Below the pieces are notes generated by a model. The model saw only the letters and a list, made by a program, of their open reading frames with translations, was not told the origin of the DNA and did not search any database. A stretch of 45,369 nt of DNA from an uncultured Mobiluncus sp. (GTDB taxonomy: Bacteria; Actinomycetota; Actinomycetes; Actinomycetales; Actinomycetaceae), in contig NZ_CABTWO010000017.1 in the NCBI RefSeq assembly GCF_902488535.1, forward strand, positions 1 to 45,369, given 5' to 3'. How positions within the stretch are numbered: the stretch's first letter is position 1; every line of letters begins with the position of its first letter. Below, piece by piece: positions 41,301 through 45,369 of the stretch. The position numbers and the translations under genes are program-made.

Positions 41301-43364
41301 AACTTGGAAAACGTAACTGTTTACCACCACTACTTGGACAAAGGATACCATATTGAAAAAACTCTGAAACGTAACCCTATATCAAGAACTATTCCGAACC
41401 AACGTGCTGGCCAATTAGTACGAACATTCGCTGCACAAAACGATGACTGGCTTCTTGCTGCCCATGGTGGACTGGAAAATTCCCCAGATCAGAAGGTCAA
41501 GGATCTTTATAATGAATATAACGGTCGCCTAGGATTTAATAACGGCTATTTCCAAGTGCTTCGGGTCGAACCAAAGAAGATCATGAAAAATGGTAAGTTG
41601 GTTGCTAATCCCAATTATAAGAACAATGTCTTCCATTTCTTCTATGTTCCATTTAGAACCCGCAACTACAAGGTTAACTACGTGGACGAAAGAGCCAAAG
41701 CTGAATTGGCACAGACCAACGACCCGGCTGAGAAGCAGAAAATTATTGATAAATACCGCATCCTCGACCAAGAGAGGGTTGAGAGTAAAGCCAGGCATTA
41801 TGATGCTCGGAACTACAAGCCTATCAAAGGGTGGAAGCTCACCTCCAAGCCGCAGCAACAGCTCTTTTACGATGTAGATGAAGCTACCAACGAATTCAAA
41901 GGTATCAACGGCACCGGTTCCGATGAAATCACTTTCTATTATAAGGACGTGAGAATCCTCAAAGTGCCAAAGACTGGTAAGACACCCACAGGCTATGTCA
42001 GAGTGACATTTAAGGCTAGCGATGGCGGCTCTTTTACAGATAAAGATGGAAATTCCGTCAAAGAACTGACTTACGATGTCTTGGAGGGCACCAAGTCGGA
42101 TCAGCTTCCCGTTCCTCAAGAAAAGGGTGCTAATCCGGTTACTGGTAAATACTACGTCACCCCGGATCAAAACTATAGCTTCGCAAGGTGGGATAAGAAT
42201 ATCCTCTTGCCTGCCGGAACTGTCCTTAAGAAAGCAGACGAAGCTTCCTACGTCTTTACCGCACAGTTTGAGGAGCCTCCTATCGTCGTCACTGACGGCG
42301 TCGTGACCACTGAATCCTTTGCGGATCCGAATAATACTTGGACCAATGATTTTGCGCCCACTCTTGAAGCGCTAAAGGGATCTATTAGGCTAAAAGAAGA
42401 CGGTGAGCGGAAGGACTTACCGGATGGCGCAACTGTTCAACTCTTTGATGAACACGGCAGCGAAATCACAACCCGTGATGCTATCTACGAATTAGTAAAG
42501 GAAAACGGAAAGCCCGATACGGAAGAACCTGTTCGTGTCATAAAACTCAAGGCGAAAGTTTTGTTTAAGAACGGAACCGAGAGGGAATTGCCAGTCCCGA
42601 TTCGGGTTTATAAGAACCGCTACGAGGCCAAGCCGTCTGGCGAAATGCCTGACCAGCTGAAAACGGCCACAACCGGGCCTAGCGGTGACCTGGTGAATCT
42701 ACTAAAGGACACCGCTACTCGGAACTACGTCAAGGTGACCGTGAACCCGACTAAACTGGGTCTAAAACCTAAGACCTACTGGGTTAACCCCAAGGCTTGG
42801 GTAGATATCCCCGAAATGACAATAGATCCTGAAGAAAAAGCCGCCTCCGGCTTCAAGCACTGGACAGCGGATCAGATTGCCCAAAATGATAATAAAGCTG
42901 CAGGTGGAGTTTATGACTTTGCTAAGCGTCACAAGTTCACCGCAGACACGATTATCGAGCCAGTATTTACCCGTAGCAGTACTCCGGGTAAGCCGGGCGG
43001 AAACCCGGGCACACCTGGTGGTACCCCAGGCACACCTGGAACCCCGGGCAAACCAACACCTAACCCCACCACACCGGGTACACCTGGTAAACCGGGTACA
43101 CCTGGTAAACCGGGGACTCCGGGAACCCCGGGCACACCCGGTACACCTGGCACACCGGGTGGAACCCCGAGCTTACCTAGTGGATTCCCCGCTGTGCCGG
43201 GTTCGCCGAGTGCGCCCAGCAGTCCCGACCATAAGGACAAGTCGTACTTGGCTAAACTTCCCGCGACCGGAGCCAATTCGCTGCTCTACCTGTATGCGGC
43301 GGTTCTGTTGACCCTAACCGGTGCCTTAGTGCTACGAATCAACCGGAAACGTGCCCAAGACTAG
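38352..43364 (+). CDS. LPXTG-anchored surface protein with InlB-type B repeats
   Basis: 1670 residues. Signal peptide (WLLAVALVLPGAMIL, cleaved near AGAAETS); repeated beta-grasp modules of the InlB B-repeat/Flg_new kind, for example around residues 250-360 (FDVTYNTVDG, FVGWTP, VKFTAVW), 855-985 (VTFDPDGGKLP, YSFSGWE) and 1215-1320 (VTFKASDGGSF, FARWDK, YVFTAQFEEP); a distinct domain at about 1325-1450; a Pro-Gly-Thr collagen-like stalk (about 1540-1625); LPATG at 1636-1640, a hydrophobic helix and the basic tail RINRKRAQD for sortase. GGGAG lies 5 nt before the ATG. Most of the gene is clearly AT-richer than its neighbours, suggesting separate origin or relaxed composition. Probably an adhesin; no sortase is encoded in this window. 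Confidence 0.93.
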   Translation: MRVSVKQTVSWLLAVALVLPGAMILSSPLEAGAAETSTHAGSLPAEPVKVPADKTAEEFIKNPAQPDIYTLRNDYKVTRVGEDGNSKKEINYQPYVATVGEAATPAEKGKVSKTITLPDFAGYDKPKDGGSTINDYKITYQGIVDAAKAGKQSGDPEYGITHNALKEYLYQGVSGSIQVRHVFQDLKDFSSYGKKPGETKDIITKVTGNVGDLVPIKPLPDKKTEGFVPEKTDMKVVIAKDSIIVDQRYNLAHFDVTYNTVDGTSIPARTLYYGQVIPPLADSDVPTKIGGTFVGWTPSVELEGTVNGTKTTFPAGQLMKDDSGNAIKKLDAKLILPASNVKFTAVWKDKEKADYAIQFWTEKADHPADAKRVDKYEFMGTRVYKDQKVGSRPKLEDEPVNGLAFPDLDQARLDKIWKGDKFYRGKFLYLNKFYTYNKTLTDERNADKTVSATGKTVYNIYYDRQVYDLYFTKSNTEKDSFYPEIWRYGEKLGGPGDPYHFKARFNQRMVEWPNDALETKGFDKDKQSFGWGPNFTKPHWLYRDTPPYRLSAKEFVDIEHSDDYYGGYTSEIDAGKSVKIQANLNADPKTFTTLSFGIEQRGGTREGSIPIPHHMDFWMDGFEENPSLSSKKIIDYDLYRSKSDTNSTTYRHKPPVIQGFEPYEPGGVVSEQLTADELKGINDERNATTPFPDGEIEDIYGNTLHKGQIQFMHTFFNRADEFGDPEFGDAFETNGYIRFHYKRIQYPLRFNTDPTKVKGDSEYTTKEQTKIFYQKPLKELRLDDVNSLSNLGLTDLLETDSDGKTRIKRPKGLAPNKVFKGWALDPAGLKMVSTNNETMPHHALVLYAIWEEQDFKWKVTFDPDGGKLPAISDTTVATGTKTISEGDVGQKQNVTYPVKKANEGDKQIFTVLHRQKLVELQGNAKPTKKGYSFSGWEVLHYKKDKYGNYTDELDTTTHRVPELYGFGNDVVAPIYLKAIWVPNNLENVTVYHHYLDKGYHIEKTLKRNPISRTIPNQRAGQLVRTFAAQNDDWLLAAHGGLENSPDQKVKDLYNEYNGRLGFNNGYFQVLRVEPKKIMKNGKLVANPNYKNNVFHFFYVPFRTRNYKVNYVDERAKAELAQTNDPAEKQKIIDKYRILDQERVESKARHYDARNYKPIKGWKLTSKPQQQLFYDVDEATNEFKGINGTGSDEITFYYKDVRILKVPKTGKTPTGYVRVTFKASDGGSFTDKDGNSVKELTYDVLEGTKSDQLPVPQEKGANPVTGKYYVTPDQNYSFARWDKNILLPAGTVLKKADEASYVFTAQFEEPPIVVTDGVVTTESFADPNNTWTNDFAPTLEALKGSIRLKEDGERKDLPDGATVQLFDEHGSEITTRDAIYELVKENGKPDTEEPVRVIKLKAKVLFKNGTERELPVPIRVYKNRYEAKPSGEMPDQLKTATTGPSGDLVNLLKDTATRNYVKVTVNPTKLGLKPKTYWVNPKAWVDIPEMTIDPEEKAASGFKHWTADQIAQNDNKAAGGVYDFAKRHKFTADTIIEPVFTRSSTPGKPGGNPGTPGGTPGTPGTPGKPTPNPTTPGTPGKPGTPGKPGTPGTPGTPGTPGTPGGTPSLPSGFPAVPGSPSAPSSPDHKDKSYLAKLPATGANSLLYLYAAVLLTLTGALVLRINRKRAQD
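42984..43190 (+). repeat. Collagen-like PGT-repeat minisatellite within the surface protein
   Basis: Short tandem units coding PGTPG, PGKPG and GTPG, such as ACACCTGGTAAACCGGGT and CCGGGCACACCTGG. The arrays should vary in copy number by slippage without breaking the frame, changing the stalk length. Confidence 0.8.
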
Positions 43365-43412
43365 GGCATACCTCTGAGCCGTACAACCACGCGCACACCT
43401 CCGGTGTCGCGC

Positions 43413-43459
43413 CGTCATGGCGGGCAGCCGCAACCCACCCGCGCCTGCCCTCCATGACG
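43413..43459 (+). terminator. Large hairpin after the surface-protein gene
   Basis: Arms 43413-43427 and 43445-43459 (CGTCATGG and GGGCAG pairing with CTGCCC and CCATGACG, one mismatch) with a 17-nt loop, 49 bp past the stop codon. A CTTTT stretch follows some 12 bp later. Possible terminator; it could also be part of the repeat region. Confidence 0.4.
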
Positions 43460-43464
43460 CCGTC

Positions 43465-43880
43465 CACACCCCTTTTGGTCCAGGCGCACGCAACGCCCTC
43501 TGCCTACGCCTTACTCCACACCCCACCAGCTCACCCCTTTTGCCCCATGCGCGAGTGGCACCCCCTGCCCCGCCAGCACCCCCTTCTGATCCATGCGCGC
43601 GCAACGCCCCCTCGCCCCCGCCCGCACCCCCCACCTCACCCACAACGACACCCCTCCCTTGGTCTAGGACATACGCCAGCACCCCCTTCTGATCCATGCG
43701 CGCGCAACGCTCCCTCCCCCCGGCCTTACTCCCTGCCCTGCCAGCACCCCCCTTGGCCTTTGCGCGCGACACCCCTGCCCCCGGCCGTACCCTACGCCCC
43801 ACCGACCCCCCTTCTGATTCAGACCCGCGCAACGCTCCCTCCCCCCGTCCGCACCCCACCCACACCCCTTGTGCGGTCGA
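43465..43880. repeat. C-rich array of degenerate repeats, non-coding
   Basis: About eight degenerate copies of a core ACCCCCTTCTGATCCATG followed by CGCGCGCAACGC and a C-rich stretch; two cores (from about 43576 and 43679) are identical over some 30 bases. Spacing varies from about 31 to 72 bp. The plus strand is extremely rich in C. Reading frames cross it on the minus strand, but successive copies fall in different frames, so a protein is unlikely. With the hairpin before it, this fills the gene-free stretch 43365-43903. Confidence 0.7.
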
Positions 43881-43903
43881 TAAAGGTGAGGCACGCCATT
43901 AAT

Positions 43904-43932
43904 TTGCTGTCACCGCCCGGTTTATATATACT
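43904..43932 (+). promoter_or_regulatory. Promoter of tRNA-Ala
   Basis: TTGCTG (43904-43909), a 17-bp spacer and TATACT (43927-43932), 13 bases before the tRNA 5' end. Confidence 0.8.
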
Positions 43933-43945
43933 GTTTAGGCACTTC

Positions 43946-44018
43946 GGGGCATTGGCGCAGTTGGTAGCGCGCTTCCATGGCATGGAAGAGGTCAGGGGTT
44001 CGAATCCCCTATGCTCCA
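43946..44018 (+). tRNA. tRNA-Ala (anticodon GGC)
   Basis: Cloverleaf with acceptor GGGGCAT/ATGCTCC (one G-U), D-arm GCGCAGTTGGTAGCGC, anticodon arm CTTCC-ATGGCAT-GGAAG, T-arm AGGGG-TTCGAAT-CCCCT, discriminator A; CCA not encoded. It is followed by a strong hairpin and by repeated pieces of its own 3' end. Confidence 0.95.
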
Positions 44019-44300
44019 CGTGACGAAATCGCGGAAACCTTTGGTTTTCGCGATTTTGGCATTTAGGGAACCGATAGGGGATTCGAACCCGAGAGGGCTG
44101 GCACCGCCCGAAAACGCGACAGCGTTTTCAGGTGCCAGCGCGAGGAATCGAAGATTCCGAGCGAGACACGATTTTCGCAGAAAATCGTGGAATCCCCTAT
44201 GCTCCACATTTTGAAAATCCGAGGACAACAAGTCCCCGGATTTTCAAACATTTAAGAACCCTATAGGGGATTCGAACCCGAGAGAGCTGCGCCCGGAAGC
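43996..44300 (+). repeat. Duplicated unit of tRNA-Ala 3'-end copies and hairpins
   Basis: The tRNA sequence 43996-44012 is perfectly complementary to 44074-44090 (17 bp). The 18 bases 44002-44019 recur directly at 44190-44207. The 22 bases 44074-44095 recur at 44263-44284. So a unit of about 188 bp occurs twice: tRNA 3' end, hairpin, inverted T-arm copy. The hairpins differ between copies (44026-44056 against 44210-44248). Further hairpins fill the first unit: 44097-44139 (9-bp outer, 8-bp inner stem), 44144-44158 and 44167-44189 (perfect 10 bp, GCA loop). No gene is seen. Confidence 0.8.
44026..44057 (+). terminator. Terminator-like hairpin after tRNA-Ala
   Basis: A 14-bp stem (44026-44039 with 44043-44056, one G-U pair) closes on a TTT loop and ends in TT. 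It is nested inside a larger inverted repeat formed by the tRNA 3' end and 44074-44090. Confidence 0.6.
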
Positions 44301-44579
44301 GTCCCGGGTTTCACCTAACCCCGTGAAAGAACACAACCTTGGAACTGTCGCTCATTTGCTCAGCGCGAAATACCCTGCAACCAGGCCAGTTATAAGGAAA
44401 CCTGCGTTAGTACCACGTTTCGCGCCGTGTTACGTGAGGCCCTCCCCCAACGCCCTTGGGAACAGTAGAACACACCACGAGTATCGCCGTGGCGAATTCA
44501 GTCGGAGCTAAGACGTTAGAATACAGCATTCCCGCGGTAAAGTAGAGGTGAGTACTTTCTGCAGATTGGAGGGCTACAC
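44301..44579. other. Gene-free stretch before the small acidic ORF
   Basis: No convincing gene, RNA or repeat is seen. Possible promoter elements for the following gene are TTAGAA (44515-44520) and TAAAGT (44537-44542) with a 16-bp spacer; a small palindrome TCGCC-GT-GGCGA lies near 44485. Confidence 0.4.
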
Positions 44580-44852
44580 ATGGATGAAGGCGAAGCGGAA
44601 ATACGTTTGGTTCTCCAGCATATGCACGAGCAAAAGATAATCAGCGAAAAAGAGTTTACGGGCATGTGTACCGCCATTAAGTATGACGGAACTTTGACTG
44701 CTCTGGCTGGTATAAGCGCTGTGGTACAGAATGACCCAAATGCCATTCCCCCAGAACTGCTTGACGAAATCCTCGCACTCGAACCAGTGTTTGACGAGGA
44801 ATACTACCAAGACATGCTAGACGCGCTAGCCGCCCGGCCGACTACGCCTTAA
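44580..44852 (+). CDS. Small acidic hypothetical protein
   Basis: 90 residues, soluble, with many Glu and Asp (MDEGEAEIRLVLQHMHEQ; PPELLDEILALEPVFDEEYY), predicted largely helical. Not recognised. TTGGAGGG six bases before the ATG is a strong ribosome binding site, which supports a real gene. It converges on the phosphatase gene and their ends overlap by 11 bp. Confidence 0.65.
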   Translation: MDEGEAEIRLVLQHMHEQKIISEKEFTGMCTAIKYDGTLTALAGISAVVQNDPNAIPPELLDEILALEPVFDEEYYQDMLDALAARPTTP

Positions 44853-45369
44853 CCGCGGTATCCGACACGCCCACGTTATACGAATCAATCCGCCAGTATG
44901 GCGCGCGATGCTCGGACTGAACCACCGCCCAATGGCAGTTGTCCAAACCGCGCAGCCCGTACCACTGAGCCGGGTCATGTCCCAGCAAAGTCACGATTCC
45001 CTGCGTGGTGGCAGAGCCGTGGGAAACAAACAAGATGGTTTCACCATCAGCAATTTTGTCAGCCCAGTCGCGGTAAGCCTGAGACACTCGCAAGCCAACC
45101 TCGCGGCGCGGCTCCACTTTGGTGGTTTCCGGGTCGGGATCGCCGAAATCGCGCCACGAGGTGAAATCATCGGGCCAGCCCGCCTTGATTTCCGTGGCGT
45201 TGAGCCCTTCCCAAGTCCCAAAAGCGCGTTCCATCAGGCGTTGGTCGACTTCGACGGGCAAGCCGAGCCGGTCGGCCAACGCGTGGGCGGTGTCGAGGGC
45301 GCGGCCTAAAGGTGAGGAAACCACCCTTGTGAAAGGAAAACGAACCAACCCGGCTGCAGCGTCTCTGGC
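44842..45369 (-). CDS. Histidine phosphatase (phosphoglycerate mutase-like) family protein, 5' end outside window
   Basis: Partial: the frame stays open to the right edge, so the N-terminal RHG motif with the catalytic His is not in view. Visible family features are VVSSPLGRALDTA, the Glu-containing LMERAFGTWEGLN and the second His motif ILFVSHGSATTQG. The family removes phosphate from sugars or other small molecules and includes cofactor-dependent mutases; which one cannot be told here. The visible C-terminal part covers 175 codons. Confidence 0.88.
   Translation of the reverse strand, partial: ARDAAAGLVRFPFTRVVSSPLGRALDTAHALADRLGLPVEVDQRLMERAFGTWEGLNATEIKAGWPDDFTSWRDFGDPDPETTKVEPRREVGLRVSQAYRDWADKIADGETILFVSHGSATTQGIVTLLGHDPAQWYGLRGLDNCHWAVVQSEHRAPYWRIDSYNVGVSDTAVKA

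Noticed and set aside
42984..43190. Possible CRISPR-like array
   Set aside because: The repeats are short, of 9-18 bp, in frame, and code for PGT/PGK repeats; there are no unique spacers of constant length and no cas genes.
43332..43865. 177-residue Gly/Arg-rich reading frame on the minus strand across the C-rich array
   Set aside because: It has no recognisable domain, arises from strand base bias, covers repeats that fall in different frames, and overlaps the end of the surface protein.

Overview
The window reads as chromosomal DNA of a high-GC Gram-positive bacterium (Actinobacteria). Support comes from the neighbourhood ftsK-pgsA-clgR-DUF3046, rnj with dapA and dapB, paired clpP genes behind tig, actinobacteria-restricted families (DUF3052, DUF3145, DUF3046), frequent GTG starts, and many start codons with no Shine-Dalgarno. 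The moderate GC and a large LPXTG surface protein with InlB-type B repeats suggest Actinomycetaceae, perhaps Mobiluncus-like. The genus is inference from memory of such genomes, not a search result.

Left part (1-17.1 kb) is all minus strand: tig, clpP1-clpP2 (ending in a clear terminator, so clpX is not in the same transcript), two DUF proteins, def-proS, the block ftsK-pgsA-clgR-DUF3046, a PfkB-family kinase behind rnj, dapB, dapA and an M16 peptidase. ClgR is the family that activates clp genes, so a regulator and its probable targets lie within 7 kb of each other.

Middle (17.1-28.8 kb): a small membrane protein, an S4 RNA-binding protein, a secreted HNH/excalibur lipoprotein and an M20 amidohydrolase. 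A small accessory patch follows at 20.8-22.4 kb. It holds a 31-residue hydrophobic peptide gene with its own promoter and leader hairpin, an HTH gene running antisense into tRNA-Asn, and a CAT-anticodon tRNA whose 3' end is repeated 161 bp downstream. A macro-domain protein comes next, then the minus-strand set prfB, ftsE-ftsX, an M23 peptidase and smpB. This set is a recognisable septal hydrolase-activation and trans-translation neighbourhood.

Right part (28.9-38.1 kb) is plus strand: trkH-trkA potassium uptake, then a complete phosphate regulon pstS-pstC-pstA-pstB-phoU followed by its response regulator and histidine kinase. Behind it lies a 1670-residue LPATG-anchored surface protein whose base composition is visibly more AT-rich than its neighbours.

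The last 2 kb is the strangest. A C-rich array of degenerate repeats leads into a tRNA-Ala gene with a textbook promoter. Its 3' end is followed by a duplicated ~188-bp unit that alternates direct and inverted copies of the tRNA T-arm/acceptor sequence around a series of near-perfect hairpins. A small acidic ORF and a truncated histidine phosphatase end the window. At least nine genes carry a -10-like hexamer exactly six bases before the start codon, which points to widespread leaderless mRNAs.
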